Assembly: GCA_946902985.2 (NCBI GenBank)
Contig: OX336388.2
Location: 1,210,216,609-1,210,280,608 of the forward strand
Source: Meconema thalassinum
Lineage: Eukaryota > Arthropoda > Insecta > Orthoptera > Tettigoniidae
DNA length: 64,000 nt
Reading direction: 5' to 3'
Part shown: positions 30,876 through 43,449 of the stretch, in pieces
Position numbering within the stretch: the first letter of the stretch is position 1
Layout: each line of letters begins with the position of its first letter
Program-made: the position numbers and the translations under genes
The notes under the pieces: model-generated
Told to the model about the DNA's origin: nothing
Seen by the model: only the letters and a program-made list of their open reading frames with translations
The model's database searches: none

Positions 30876-33800
30876 ATGGGATATCTTGTTTCATCCTTGG
30901 TCTTAGTAATGATTGCTAGACCATCAGCAAATGCTAAACATATCACATTGACCTTGATGCCCAAATTTCTGATGTTCACACCCTTGATATCCTTTTTCCA
31001 TTCTCTAATAACTTTGTCTAGAACTAAGTTAATCAGAATAGGGGAGATGCCGTCTCCTTAACGAATGCCCGTACATATTTCGAAGGGCTCAGAGATTTAT
31101 CCAAGGAATTTCACTTTAGAAGTCGTATTCGTGAGAGTCTGCCGGATAAGTGCTCTGGTCTTCTTGTCCACTCCGAGTTCTTCTAGTGTATCAACAACTG
31201 TCTGTCTGTCCACAGAGTCATACGCCTTCTTAAAGTCCACAAAAGTGACGAACGTGCTGGCACTTCGGCGAATCCTTAATATCGTCTTCAAGTTCCATAT
31301 TTGTTCTGCACATGATCGACCTTTCCTGAAACCCGCTTGGTACTCGCCAATCAGATGACCTGTCTGTTTTACTAACCGGTTTAAGAGAGCTTTGGAAATA
31401 ATTTTGAATGTGATTGGCAGTAGAGATATGCCTCTGTAGTTGTTTGGATCCGCCTTGCCACCTTTCTTGTGCAATTAATGTATTAATGCACACTTTCAAT
31501 CCTGTGGGATTGTTTCCGTTTCCCATATTTCTACTAGGATTGCAAGAATTTTGTTTTCAAGGTCATCTTGAAGTTTACAGATCTCCGCAGTGATGCCGTC
31601 TTCTCCAGGGGCTTTATTATTTTTAAGCAATCGTATGATCTCTGCTATTTCCTGTATTGTCGATGGTTGTGAATCAGGGTTGTCTTTCGTTTGGACGATC
31701 ACAATTGAGGAGGTCACGGAAGTAGTTAGCTAAAATGGTGCAGGTCTCATTGGAGTTCTTTTCAATTGTTACATTTGCTCGACGAAAGCATAAAGATGGT
31801 GGTAGATAACTGGATAAATTCTCACAGAAGGTCTTTTAGAAATTCCTGGTGTTGGTTCTGAGGAAATCTTGTTCGATTTCTATGAGTCTATTTTTATCAT
31901 TAGCTCGTTTCTCCTGGCGGATTATTTTTGAGGAAATTTTTCTGCACCTTAAGGAAGGTTTCCCATTTCTCAGTTGTTTGATGTCCATTCAAATGATTCC
32001 ATGCTTACGTCCGGTCATCAATGTCTTTATCACATGTCGTGTTCCACCACCTATGCTTGCATTTCCTTGGAGGCTGTCCTAATTTCATGGCTGATGTCTG
32101 AAGTGACTTACGAAGACCTGGCCTGTCCTTTGGGTCCTGCTCTCGTGTGTCTTGTATGAAGGTCGTGGCGTTCTGTCGAAGACACACTGGATCAACTCTT
32201 AGAGATCTTTTGTGTTTAGGTCTGCATCTGTTGGGTTGGAATCTCACTTTGATTTGTGTTAGTAGGTGGTCCGAATCGACTTCTCACTTCCGTACTCTAA
32301 CATTTTGGATCTTACACATATTTTATCTAGAGATTGCGACGTGATCGATCTGGAATTCCCCCAATATCGGGTTTGGTGATTTCCGCGTTATTGTGTGTGT
32401 GTATGGGGTGGAGTCTCTCAAAATGCGTAGACATGAGTCTTAAAGCGAAAGTTGTACAAAAGTCTATATGCCATTCTCCGTTCTTACTCGTCCTCCAATG
32501 TGTCGAGTGATAACCTACAATCCATTTGTGTTTCCTCTCTCTGCCAACCTGTGCGTTAAAATCACCTACTAAGATACTGACAGCAGTGGCTACGCTGGCT
32601 AACGCGCAGCGTTAGTTCATGGGGCCAAGCTCTCTACTGACTCGGTAGACGCGTGGGTTCGAGCCCCACCGTTAGCCGTCCTTGAAATGGTTTTCCGTGG
32701 TTTCCCCATTTTCAACACCAGGCAAATGCTGGGAAGGTACCTTCTGACAGGCCACGGCCGATACCTTCCACTTCCTTCTCCAATTTCATTCACTTTCGTC
32801 AATTCCATATCTCATCCGGACGCGCAGGTCGCCCACGGGCGTCGAATAGAAAGACCTGCACTCGGTCTCTGAGGAGACTACACGAAAAAAAAAAACTACT
32901 AAGATTTTCACATGATGCTTTGGAATCTTGCTAGTGGTTTCTTCTAAGGGTTCCCAGAAGGCTTCAACTTTCTCTGGGTTTTTCTTATTGTCAATATTTG
33001 TGGGAGCGTGGGCGTAGACCAAGGAATAACCTTTGTTGCCAGATTTCACACTAAGTACTGAGATTTTTTCAGATAGGGATGTAAAGTCAAGTACTGAATT
33101 GATGACAGTTTTTCGTACCACAAAGGCTGTTCCATGTTGTGTTAAATTCCCGTGGATTCTTATGGCAGGTTTACCCTTAAATATCCTGTACTCTTCAGAG
33201 TCAAAATGGTTTTCATCTTGGTAGCGCGCTTTTCAGGAGTGCTATGATTTGAATGTCAAACTTGTCCAGGGCATTCGTGAGCTGTTTAAGCTTGCCTGTT
33301 TTCAGTAGGGCGTTTTCTTGGGACAAAGAGATTTTGAGAAGCTCCGACTCTTCTCTGGATGATGCTTTCGATCCCCCAGAATCTGATGATCGGGAGAAAC
33401 CGGACTAGGTATGTGCAGAGCCTGAGGTAGTTGCTGTGATAACGTGTTATCCATCGTGCCAATGTTGCAAGTTAAAGATTCATGCAGGGGGTAATCATAC
33501 TGGTATGATCACAAGGTTACAACTCGATTGTTAAGATCGAGAGGTGCCTCTTGGTGTTTTCCGGATTAATTAGAACTACGGTTGTAAGCCGTAGAGCCAG
33601 TTCTTCCATCCTCTCCGCCGTTGGCAAATATCCTCTTCCGTCGTCGAGGCCGTTGACTGCAGTTCCTTTTGCCTCAGTTGATCCGTGGGTGCTTATTTGG
33701 CTTGGCCTTATTCACCCTTGTCCTGCATATCTACAGGAACATCCCCTATCAACCATATGGGACGCCGTGTCGGGGTTGCGGGCCCCCACCCCAGTGTCTT

Positions 33801-33890
33801 CCGCGGAGTTATGTCCAGCACCTACTCAATTCGGTGGCAGACTCCCACGAAAGCTGACTGGGCACGGGTACAAATACATTATTATTATTG
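30876..33890 (-). pseudogene. LINE B: endonuclease-reverse transcriptase remnant
   Basis: Minus strand from about 33890 to 30876. Endonuclease: LLKTGKLKQLTNALDKFDI (near 33320), FDSEEYRIFKGK (near 33180), VVRKTVINSVLDFTSLSEK and VYAHAPTN (33121-32990), a VGDFNAQVGRE block broken by a SINE, then QIDHVAIS near 32340. RT: NNKAPGEDGI (31620), KGGKADPNNYRGISLLPIT (31470), EYQAGFRKGRSC, VDFKKAYDS, DGISPILIN and CLAFADG (near 30920, for CLAFADD). Several frameshifts and stops. It ends at an inversion breakpoint at about 30870. The 5' leader past 33440 is inferred from position. Confidence 0.85.
32576..32895 (+). mobile_element. tRNA-derived SINE, family 4, nested in LINE B
   Basis: CTACTAAGAT flanks the copy at 32566-32575 and 32896-32905, a 10-bp target duplication. 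Head GTGGCTACGCTGGCTAACGC, B box GTGGGTTCGAGCCCCACCG; central domain GAAATGGTTTTCCGTGG and GGCCACGGCCGATACCTTCC; poly(A) of about 12 A before the right duplication. It interrupts the LINE endonuclease near its GDFNA motif. Confidence 0.93.
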
Positions 33891-34199
33891 AATTGTAGCA
33901 GCGTATTATCTAATATTTCCTAGACGATACTACAGTATGTTCTTCACGTTCCATTTGGTTTCATATTTTATTTGACCCAGATTCCTTTCATGAGTGAAGT
34001 ACAGATCGAAAGTTCTTTATGATAACGATACAGCCTACACGCTCCAACACTGGTGGTTGTCAACTCACTTCCAGTCAATTGCTTTGTGTGTTTTAGAGTG
34101 CGTGTGGTCATCTAGGAAGCTGCTTTCGCGTCCACCATTTACCATCAATGGAACTCAATGTTACGGAATTTCATTACTATAATAGCATACGTATCTTCC
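33891..34199. other. No recognisable feature
   Basis: Anonymous sequence after the LINE B 5' end (ATTATTATTATTG near 33885). Confidence 0.5.
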
Positions 34200-34515
34200 T
34201 CGGTAAATCAGTGATAGAGTGCCGACCTCCTTATCCCAAAATCACTGGTTCAATTTCCGTCCAAAATACAGTGGTTGAGTTTTTGAATAGTGGAAAAAAC
34301 CACGACACTCCAACTCATAAGACGTCAGTTGGTGAATACAAGACAACACTATTACAATATGAGCCACAGGTTGCGGAAAGAGTGCCAGTTTCACTGCTAG
34401 GTGGCAGTGCAAGTGGTTCGTTTTAATTGGAGAGTAGATCGCCCAGATGGCTCCAACTCAAAAAGTAGTTGAGGCAATGTGATTTTTTAATTATTATTAT
34501 TATTATTGTTACTAT
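34200..34515 (+). mobile_element. tRNA-derived SINE, family 5-like
   Basis: GGTAAATCAGTGATAGAGTGCC (A-box region) and CACTGGTTCAATTTCCG (B box), body with AAAACCACGACACTCC, and an (ATT)n tail at about 34490-34513. Confidence 0.7.
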
Positions 34516-34673
34516 TATTAACAACAATAGCCAAGCCCTAGATTTTTAGGTTCTAAAAAGTTTAAGTTCTATTTATCCGTAATTTATAGGATCTTATATT
34601 TTAAATTTAGAAATGGATAGGATTTGTGGAATATATAATTGTATAACTCACTGGGCAAGCCATTGTGTTAAAA
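34516..34673. other. Short anonymous spacer
   Basis: AT-rich; no feature seen. Confidence 0.5.
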
Positions 34674-37600
34674 AACAAGAAGTTCCGTGACGAACTAAAG
34701 AGCCTACTTTTCATGCCAATGATTATTCTACAGTATATGAACCTATCTAGAATAATGACGAAATTAAGTTGGTATTATCGAAATGTCAAATTAGATCGAA
34801 ATATTCCCGGTATAATGAAGCCTAATAGAGCACTACAGTTGGCAGCCCTGGTGACTGAATATATTCTTAGTTCCATCTCTTAAGGTACAGAATAAAAAAT
34901 TTGGTTGAAGTCCAATGGACGTTACATGCAGTTAGGCATTGGATCTATCAGCACGCGTAAAAGCATGTTGGTAACAATGTCATGCGTGTGCTGGTTAGAA
35001 ATAATCGGAAATATTATGATATATTTTTGTGCCAATTTTGGATGAAATCCATTTGTTACTATAGAAGTTACATGTATTTTAAAATTGGACCTATCAGCAA
35101 GCATAGAATCATGTTGGCAACACTGACTTATATTAATTGCTCCAAATAAATCTAGAATGTTAGGTGCTATCCGTGTGCAAATAGAGCTGTTGACTTGCAT
35201 ACTATCTGATATATTGAAATTAGGGTTAAAAAATATAGACAGCATTTATTTACAGTTGTCAGCCCTGATTGCTCTTAAGAATACTTATAGTCACATATGT
35301 TATGTTACACATAGCACATACGAAATTTGGATGAAATCCAACTGAGTGTATAGAAGTTACATGTATTTAAAAATTGGTCTTATCAGCATGCTTAGAATCA
35401 TGTTGGTAGAACTGAAGTATATAAGTTACTCCAAATTAATCTAAAATGTCAGGTACTATACGTGTGCATAGTTTGAAGCTGTCAGTTTGCATATTTTCTG
35501 ATATATTGGTGTTTGGATGAAGAAAATAGAGAGAGCATTTATTAACAGTTGGCAGCCCTGGTGGCTCTTAAGAATACACTCAGTCATATCTGTTTATGTA
35601 CAAATATTATATACAAAATTTGGTTGAAATCCAATTAATAGTGTAGAAGTTATATGCATTTATAAATCGGACCTATCACAAGGCATACAATTATTTTGTC
35701 AACACTGCCATTTATGGCCTCCTGGAAATTAAACTGAAATATTATTATCTATACGTGTGCCAATTTTGAAATCGTTCCCATTCATACCTTCCAAGATATC
35801 CAACATGGAGCTCAAATTTCAATTGCGATTTTTCAGCAGTTGGTAGCACTGACATCATTTTCAAATATGGCCGTGAGCTATTCAGGTATAGATCTTTACT
35901 CCTACCAAATTTTGGTCCGATTGCAGCAGCCGTTTAGGAGTTGATAGGGGGGGGGGGGAGGGGGAACACACACAGCCAGCCAGACAGACCGACAGACAGG
36001 AGGACAGACAGACAGACAGACAGACAGAAGGACAGACAGACACACATTTGCCCGATCTCATAAGTCTACTTTTTCCCCATTTTTGCAAAATGTGAAAAGT
36101 AGGCTAATAATCCTCTCTGCACGTCGGAAGGCGAAGGTAGATTTCACCGGGCAATCCAGGGGATAGGCTATAATAGGCAAATTTACAGGTTTTCGTAGAA
36201 GGATCAGACCTCTTTTATTGCGAGAAAGTATTTTACAATTGGAGCTTAATTAACTTTCTTTTTCGTCTTTCTATGCATATTTTTTAATTTAAACATTTTA
36301 TTGTCTTATGGGATGGTACCCTTCTTGTCATTTGGGGTTAATTTTTGGCCTACTTTTCACATTTTACAAAAGTGAGGAAAAAATAGACATGAGATCGGGC
36401 AAATGTGTGTCTGTCTGTCTGTCCTTCTGTCTGTCTGTCTGTCTGTCTGGGTGGCTGTGTGTGTGTCCCCCCCTATCAACTCCTAAACGGCTGGAGCAAT
36501 CGAAACAAAATTTGGTAGGAGTAAAGATCTATACCTGAATATCTCACGGCCATATTTGAAAACGATGTCAGTGCTACCAACTGCTAAAAAATCGCAATTG
36601 AAATTTGAGCTCCATGTTGGATATCTTGGAAGGTATGAATGGGAGCTATTTCAAAATTGGCACAAGTATAGATAATAATATTGCAGTTTAATTTCCAGGA
36701 GGCCATACATGGCATTGTTGCCAAAATGATTATAAGCCTGCTGATAGGTACAATTTTTAAATGCATATAACTTCTACACTATCAATTGGAATTCAACCAA
36801 ATTTCGTATGTTGTATGTGTACATGACCAGATATGACTGAGCGTATTCTTAAGACTCACCAGGGCTGCTAACTGTTAATAAATGCTCTTAATTTATTTTA
36901 TCCAAATACCAATATATCAGAAAGTATAGAAGTCGACAGCTTTAAACTATGCACACGTATAGTACCTGACATTCTATATTAATTTGGAGAAACTTATATA
37001 CGTCAGTGCTACCAACATGATTCTGAGCCTGCTGAGAGGTCCAAACTTAAATACATGTAACTTCCATAATGAAAATGAAAATCCACAGCCTGCTTCCAGT
37101 CTCCGACCGGGTCAGGAATGGAATGAATGAAGCCCCCATCTAGCGGCGAGGATATGAACTGTGCCGGCTGCCGAGGCCTGACGCACTCCTCTGGGGCAAT
37201 GATTAAATGAATGACAGATGAAATAAAATGATAGTGGAGAGTGTTGCTGGAATGAAATTGTGACAGGGAAAACCGGAGTACCCGGAGAAAAACCTGTCTG
37301 CCTCCGTTTTGTCCAGCACAGATCTCACATGGAGTGACCGGTATTTGAACCACGGAACCAGCGGTGAGAGGCCAGCGTGCTACCGCCTAAGCCACGGAGG
37401 CTTCATGTAACTTCCATAATATCATTTGAATTTCAAGTGTGCTATGTGTACCAATACAGATATGACTATGCGTATTCTTAAGAGCAACCAGGGCTGCCAA
37501 CTGTTAATATGTGCTGTCTCTATTTTTGTTACCCTAATATCAGTATATCACAAAGTATGCAAGCCAATAGCTCTAAACTTTGCACACGTATAGTACCTGG

Positions 37601-38105
37601 CATTCTAGATGAATTAGGAGTAACTAATATACGTCAGTGCTGCCAACATGATTCTAAGCCTGCTGATATGTCCAATTTTAAAATGCATGTAACTTCTATA
37701 CTAACTAATGGATTTCATTCAAAATTGGCACTACAATAGATCATATTATTTCAGATTATTTCTGACCAATACATGCATGACATTGTTGCCAACATGATTT
37801 TACGCGCGCTGTTAGATCCAATGTTTAACGTCCATGCTATTCATTGTATTTCAACCAAATTTTGTATTCTGTACCTTAAGAGATACAACTAAGAATATAT
37901 TCAGTCATCAGGGCTGCCAACTGTAGTGCTCTATTAGGATACATTATTATGCCAGGTATACAGTATTTCGAACTAATTAGAAATTTCGATATTAGCAACT
38001 TAATTTCGTCATTATTCTAGATAGATCCATATAGATTAATCATTGGCATGAATTTTAAATTTTAAGAAAAGTAGGCTCTTTGGTTCGTCATGGAACTTCT
38101 TGTTA
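34674..38105. repeat. Palindromic (foldback-like) element B, 3.4 kb
   Basis: Left end AACAAGAAGTTCCGTGACGA; right end reads TCGTCATGGAACTTCTTGTT. Arms: left 34674-36106 (1433 bp); right 36347-38105 (about 1409 bp without the SINE at 37071-37403). The 240-bp spacer is flanked by the family centre (GAAAAGTAGGCTA and GCCTACTTTTCAC, then TGAGATCGGGC) and by CTGT-rich tracts at 35970-36050 and 36400-36465. The right arm contains units of about 280-290 bp: GATT(A/C)TRAGCCTGCTGA recurs near 36729, 37019 and, SINE removed, 37301. Termini and centre resemble element A but the arm body differs, so a separate subfamily. No coding frame. Confidence 0.9.
37071..37403 (-). mobile_element. tRNA-derived SINE, family 1, inside palindrome B
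   Basis: CATGTAACTTCCATAAT flanks it at 37054-37070 and 37404-37420, a perfect 17-bp target duplication. Full-length reverse-complement family-1 copy, from GAAAATGAAAATCCACAGCC to CCTAAGCCACGGAGGCTT. The matching site in the left arm is empty, so it inserted after the palindrome formed. Confidence 0.96.
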
Positions 38106-38204
38106 TACTTGTGGTCACACTGTCCTTATCCAAGGTTTGGAACTGATGTGTTACTATCTAACAGTCTGTTACTTCTTCACGCAAAATTCTATCTCCCGCA
38201 CAGA

Positions 38205-38590
38205 TGTTGGTTGGTTCCTCAGTTTAGGGGCTGCGACAACGCGGTCATGTAGCCCCGTGTACTTTGGGTGTGTGTAGAATCTGTCTGATAAATGGTGTTG
38301 ATTGTGATGGCTGTATTAGTCTGTAATTCAGGTAAGGACTGTAGGCGGTCAATTTCAATTAGTAGTTTCTAATTTTGGTACCAAATACTACCGTAAACGA
38401 CACCGAGCTGTGAATTTGGCAACTAGATGCCACCGCAACCAGCAACTCGCAACGATAGTTGGAACTTCCCCTCCGAAGGAAAGCATACTGAGGGATTTTA
38501 GCACTCTTAGAAAATTCGGCCGGCTTTGAACCCGCGACCTTGGGCATAGCAGTTCAGCATGCTACCAGTTACGCCAACGAAGACGCTTCC
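38205..38590 (-). mobile_element. tRNA-derived SINE, family 3 head with family-2 tail
   Basis: On the minus strand the head (GGGTTCAAAGCCGGCCGAAT and CTCAGTATGCTTTCCTTCGG) is family 3, while the 3' part (reading on the plus strand GACAACGCGGTCATGTAGCC and GTGTGTGTAGAATCTGTCTG) matches the tail of family 2. No target duplication identified. Confidence 0.75.
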
Positions 38591-39639
38591 AACAGTCAGA
38601 TGGAAAACTGATTGTGATCTCGTGCAATGGCGTTGTCAAGGCAACCTCTGATACCTCATCCCTCATCAATTTAGTAGCGTTCTCATGCCAACCTCTGATT
38701 GCTCTAGGCATTTTCTTATAATTCCGAAATCATTTTTCTTATCCATTGCTGTAATGGTGGGTCATATCAAAATTTCTTTCAGACAAAAGTTTTTGGTAAT
38801 TATTAGGGTAATATTGTCCATTTTGTACGATTTTGATATTGCGCCTATTACGAGATATGAATATATTATAGTTTCCCGAAAAACCCACTTTTTCCCACCC
38901 CTTTGGTCAATGGTTGGTGCTATCAAAAAAAAAAATGTAAACATAAATTTTTGCTTATCCGGCACATAGTATGAACTTTGAATGGATTCGATATTTCACG
39001 TATTAAGAGAGTTATAGCGATATTTCACTTTTTCGGGAAAAAAAAAGCCCCCCATTTTCACCCCCTTCGACTGATCTTGCCCATTAACGAACTAGACCGA
39101 GATATATAGGGATACATATTATGTAAACAAATCAAAGTGATTGGTGAAAAAGTATCATTATCGTGTCCACAAGAAACTGATATATATATACACATATACA
39201 TATTTACATACATACATACATACATACATAAATTATATATAAACTTTTGAACTGACGGTGGTTTTGGTGTCTGGGGGATGTGAAACGCTAAGATATGTCG
39301 AAATTTTATGGAAGTCGAAACTTGGTACCTATTGGAATAGTTAGCGTTCTAATGAAATCTGCCCAACACTGTAACATTAAATCGTATAAACTTAAATTAG
39401 GCCTAACTGTTACTTTAGAATGTATTTGAAAGTACCAACTTCAATACATTTATCATTAGTATGACACAGAAAAGCACACCATTTATTTTAAAGCACTACA
39501 TGCTCAAAAGGTTTTAATACTCACAGGCACTCTTAGTATGACACTGTACAATGAAGTAGGCCCTACCGGTACTTGAAAGATTCTCAGGTGTAAACCCTCT
39601 TGTGTCTTCCGTAAAACGGAGAAACAGCGTTCCACTTCA
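38591..39639. other. No gene; unassigned sequence with a (CATA)n tract
   Basis: A TATATATACACATATACAT and (CATA)n run spans 39178-39232. A and C runs near 38918, 39040 and 39050. No supported coding region; the pair of overlapping frames at 38685-38969 has no motif. Confidence 0.5.
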
Positions 39640-39647
39640 CATGAGGT

Positions 39648-40081
39648 ATTTTATTATTTATTTAGAGTTCGGCTTTTAGTGTCGGGAGTGTCCTTGGAAA
39701 TGTTCGGTTCGCCAGAAGCTGTAGCTGCTTCAATGTGGACACCCATGGGGTGAGCCACATGTTCCTTTCAATTTCAAGTAGTTCCAACTTCTATATCAGA
39801 TGTCACTGACACCTAGTGGTGAACGTTGGAACTTTAATAGCGCGTTTTAACGAAATCTAACCTGCAAATTTAGCTTCACACAAGTTCAATTAGAGGAAGG
39901 TTCTTTTACATGTCTCAAATCTATGACATGGAACCGCCGGCTTTACATCCCTTCCGAAAGAAGGCATACTGAAGGATTTTAACGTTCATAAAATATCCGA
40001 CGACTTCGGCTGGGTTTCAACCCGCTATCTTGGGCATAGAAGCTCAGCATGCTACCGACTACGCCACCGAAGCCGCTTTTG
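39648..40081 (-). mobile_element. tRNA-derived SINE, family 3
   Basis: CATGAGGT flanks it at 39640-39647 and 40082-40089. Same head and GTGTCGGGAGTGTCCTTGG-type tail as 17756-18183, with terminal TTATTATTTATTT on the plus strand. Confidence 0.92.
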
Positions 40082-40569
40082 CATGAGGTTAGAGGTGCGA
40101 ATTTCATTATGGATATTTCCTTAAAATTCAAATCAATGATCATTGCACTATTTTTGCACAGAGAACGTGACCGACTGTTGCTACACAAGATTTCATAAGG
40201 TTATAATTATTGAACATATTCCTTATTCGAACGGTCTCCTTTCGGTTTGAAAATATTTTTACACAAGCAAATGTACTCTATTTGCTTTTTAAGCAAATTA
40301 GGTATTTTTAGGTTTTATCACGAAAACTCAGGTCCATTTAGGCTCTATAAAATTGAAGTATGTTACTCGTAGGGGTAAATAAAACATTACAATCAACTGA
40401 AATTCGAAGAGGTCAGTAATAAAATAGGTCAGTACCTGAGAATCCTGGATTTGATAATAGACAACGTTATTTCAGTATTTTTTCTGATAATTTGCCTTTT
40501 GGTTTATGTTTAAATGAATGGAATTAAAGAAATAAACACGAATGCAATCTATATTCCAATCAGACATCT
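40082..40569. other. No recognisable feature
   Basis: Anonymous AT-rich sequence. Confidence 0.5.
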
Positions 40570-40800
40570 GAAGTCTGAATGGAAGTTCTGAGATTGAAGA
40601 CCATCCTGAGTGCGGTTTCCCTCCCCCACCCCCCACACATTGTCACCATGTAAATGTTGGGATGGAACTATATTTGAAGTTCCGGGTGACCTACCCCAAT
40701 TCTATACCCTAATAATTATTGGTTATCAGACAAATTCAACACACTCCCAAGTACATGAAGCTGATGATAAAGGTGTCCTAAGCTTCCAGAACTTTCATAT
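40570..40800 (+). mobile_element. Degenerate SINE family-2-like fragment
   Basis: GTAAATGTTGGGATGGAACT and GGTTATCAGACAAATTCAAC, then CCCAAGTACATGAAGCTGAT, are diverged versions of the family-2 central and tail blocks. Head missing. Confidence 0.5.
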
Positions 40801-41440
40801 CTGTATAACAAAGTGCCTGTGAAACTAGCGAAGGTCACCTGAATTGTATCGTACGATTAAAATTTATGAAGTACTAAAATTAACCCAAATACCCTCTCTA
40901 ATGTTGACAAATACACCAGGAAATGATGCAGTAATAGATGTTTACTCCTCCGCTCTCCATAACCCACCCACCATTCCCTTTTTAGATCAAAACTTAGCCT
41001 ATATAGTAAAATTCCAGCTGTGTCCGTCATTATACGCGTGCATTATCGTCAAATACTATATTGCCAACCCCACGAATACGGTACCACCCTGTATGTAGGC
41101 TGTACTGTAATATTAATTTTTTTTAAATCCAGGCCAAGGAGTTTTGTCTACAAAGCGTGGCCCTATGGGCCGCGTTAGCCATATATATACCCCTGGCTTT
41201 TGTGACGCACAGTGGAATATTCACGCATCAATAATCTTTATCCAGACAAGACCTGTCTGGTGTATTTGGTATCCCACATGTTGGCAACTGTAGTGATGCG
41301 CCTCGGTGTGTGCACCTTGGTAACAGTTGAAGAAACCTCATGCGCTGTCGTTGAATGAACAATAAATAAAATTATACATTTACGTAACTTAATACATATT
41401 TCCGGTGAAGAAGTATTCATGGTTAGTAATTTGAATTGGT
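40801..41440. other. No recognisable feature
   Basis: The 84-codon frame at 40844-41098 and the minus frame at 41238-41420 have no recognisable domain. No repeat recognised. Confidence 0.45.
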
Positions 41441-41456
41441 AATGTCCCCCAGAAGA

Positions 41457-41913
41457 GCCTACTTGGCTTAGGCGGCACGCGCCAGCCTTTCACCGCTGGG
41501 TCCGTGGATCAAATCCCGGCCACTCCATGTGAGATTTGTGCTGGACAAAGAGGAGGCTGACAGGTTTTTCTCCAGGCACTCCGGTTCTCCCTGTCACAAT
41601 TTAATTCCAGCAACACTCTCCACTATCATTTCATTTCATCCGTCATTCATTTAATCATTGTGAGATTTGTGCTGGACAAAGAGGAGGCTGACAGGTTTTT
41701 CTCCAGGCACTCCGGTTCTCCCTGTCACAATTTAATTCCAGCAACACTCTCCACTATCATTTCATTTCATCCGTCATTCATTTAATCATTGCCCCAGGGG
41801 TGTGCGACAGGCTTCGGCAGCCGGCACAGTTCATATCCCCGCCGCTAGATGGGAGCTTCATTCATTCCATTCCCTGACCTGGTCGTTCAACTGGAAGCAG
41901 GCTGTGGATTTTC
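41457..41913 (+). mobile_element. tRNA-derived SINE, family 1, with internal 130-bp tandem duplication
   Basis: Flanked by AATGTCCCCCAGAAGA (41441-41456) and AATGTCCCTCAGAAGA (41914-41929), a 16-bp target duplication with one difference. Head CTACTTGGCTTAGGCGGC, B box GTGGATCAAATCCCGG. Bases 41529-41658 (from TGTGAGATTTGTGCTGG to TTTAATCATT) are repeated at 41659-41788 with no difference that I can see. Confidence 0.93.
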
Positions 41914-41929
41914 AATGTCCCTCAGAAGA

Positions 41930-42224
41930 TGAAACAAGGTACGACAATCACACATGATCGAAATGTAAGTGTATGCATGTGTAAAAGCCACGATCACCTC
42001 TCATTGAGAATTAATGTAGTGAATTCAGCTTCACACGGTTATGTAGACTACTCAAAGGTTATGTCATGGAAAGTTGCAGCCACACATTTGAGCTCTTGTC
42101 ATTGTAGGCTTGGACATATTGATCATCAGCTTATTGTACTTAAGTGTCTGTTTAATACGTATGCCCGATAGCGTGTGTTTCTGTAGAGAGTATAGCGGTG
42201 TGTCCAAGCTAACTGTAATATTAT
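41930..42224. other. No recognisable feature
   Basis: Anonymous. Confidence 0.5.
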
Positions 42225-42405
42225 CAGGGTAGGAACTTGAACTTGAAATAAGGTACAATCCCGGAATTTTTCTTGAGGGAAACCACATTCAGGGTAGGCA
42301 CTGTCAGCGCCAGAGTTTGAACCTCTGATCACCGGACTTTCTACAGTCCCCCAGTATGGACAGGTGAACGATTTAATACGTGCGCCTAAGCCGCGGGGCC
42401 CTCAT
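42225..42405 (-). mobile_element. SINE-like fragment with tRNA-like head
   Basis: CAGAGTTTGAACCTCTGATC at about 42311 is a reverse-complement B box, and GCGCCTAAGCCGCGGGGCCC at the right edge resembles the start of a tRNA-like head. Family not assigned. Confidence 0.45.
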
Positions 42406-42422
42406 AATTGAAACACCTTTAG

Positions 42423-42756
42423 AAAATGAAAATCCACAGCCTGCTTCCTGTCGAACGACCGGGTCCGGGATGGAATGAAATGAAGCCCCCATCTAGCGGC
42501 GAGGATATGAACTATTCCGGCTGCCGAAGCCTGTCGCACTCCCCTGGGGCAATGCTTAAATGAATGACAGATGAAATTAAATGATGGTGGAGAGTGTTGC
42601 TGGAATGAAATTGTGACAGGGAAAACCGGAGTATCCGGCGAAACACATGTCTGCCTCCGCCTTGTCCAGCATAAATCTCACATGGATTGACCGTTATTTG
42701 AACCACGGACCGGTGAGAGGCCGGCGTGCTGCCGCCTAAGCCAAGGAGGCTCCTTA
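42423..42756 (-). mobile_element. tRNA-derived SINE, family 1
   Basis: Flanks AAACACCTTTAG (42411-42422) and AAACACCCTTAG (42757-42768) are a 12-bp target duplication with one difference. Full-length, from AAAATGAAAATCCACAGCC to GCCTAAGCCAAGGAGGCT; the B box reads TATTTGAACCACGGACC. Confidence 0.92.
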
Positions 42757-42768
42757 AAACACCCTTAG

Positions 42769-43449
42769 ATTAGTTAAAGATAACATATTCTACACTTTTG
42801 TGAAGGGTAAGTTAGAGATTGGTTGTTTAATTGAATTTACCAGCTCTTAGCTCGTATAATCCTAGATCATTGCAGCAAGGGACCGTGAAACGCTCCACTG
42901 GGACATGGATTAAAGTTACACAAGGTTTGGTATTCTATTCAATTCTCTAGGTATTATTAACTTACTTCTTGGGAACAGCTGTATTTCTTCATTACACTTA
43001 ATGAGGCCATAAACCTTTCCTCCATGTAGGTAATTGTTTAACAACCAGAGGAGTAATGCACAAGAAACATTACGTCTGCATTGCTCCCTTTGTAGGGCAG
43101 AACCTCCCTAGAGCCCCGCAGACGCAATTTAACACCAGATGTTGCCATCTCCAGACATATTAAGCGGACACGACACGAATATTGATAGTGAAGAGTAGTG
43201 TGCAAATAAATAAAAGCTGTGTTGGTACGGAGTTGACCACAGCCCACCCTGCTCCGCCATACATCATAATTCCGGCCCAGACGAGGCGGGGGGTAATGGC
43301 CGCAAGGGACGCTGGGTACTCAGCTAATGAGTTCTGGAGCACCGTCACAAGCCAGCACTTGCACTAGGTCGGGACGTGGCCACCTTCCGTGTTAACCTTC
43401 CCTCGGGCAAAATGAGCCTGTCAGACACACACGTTAGAAATCAGATATA
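42769..43449. other. No recognisable feature
   Basis: Anonymous; short frames only. Confidence 0.5.
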
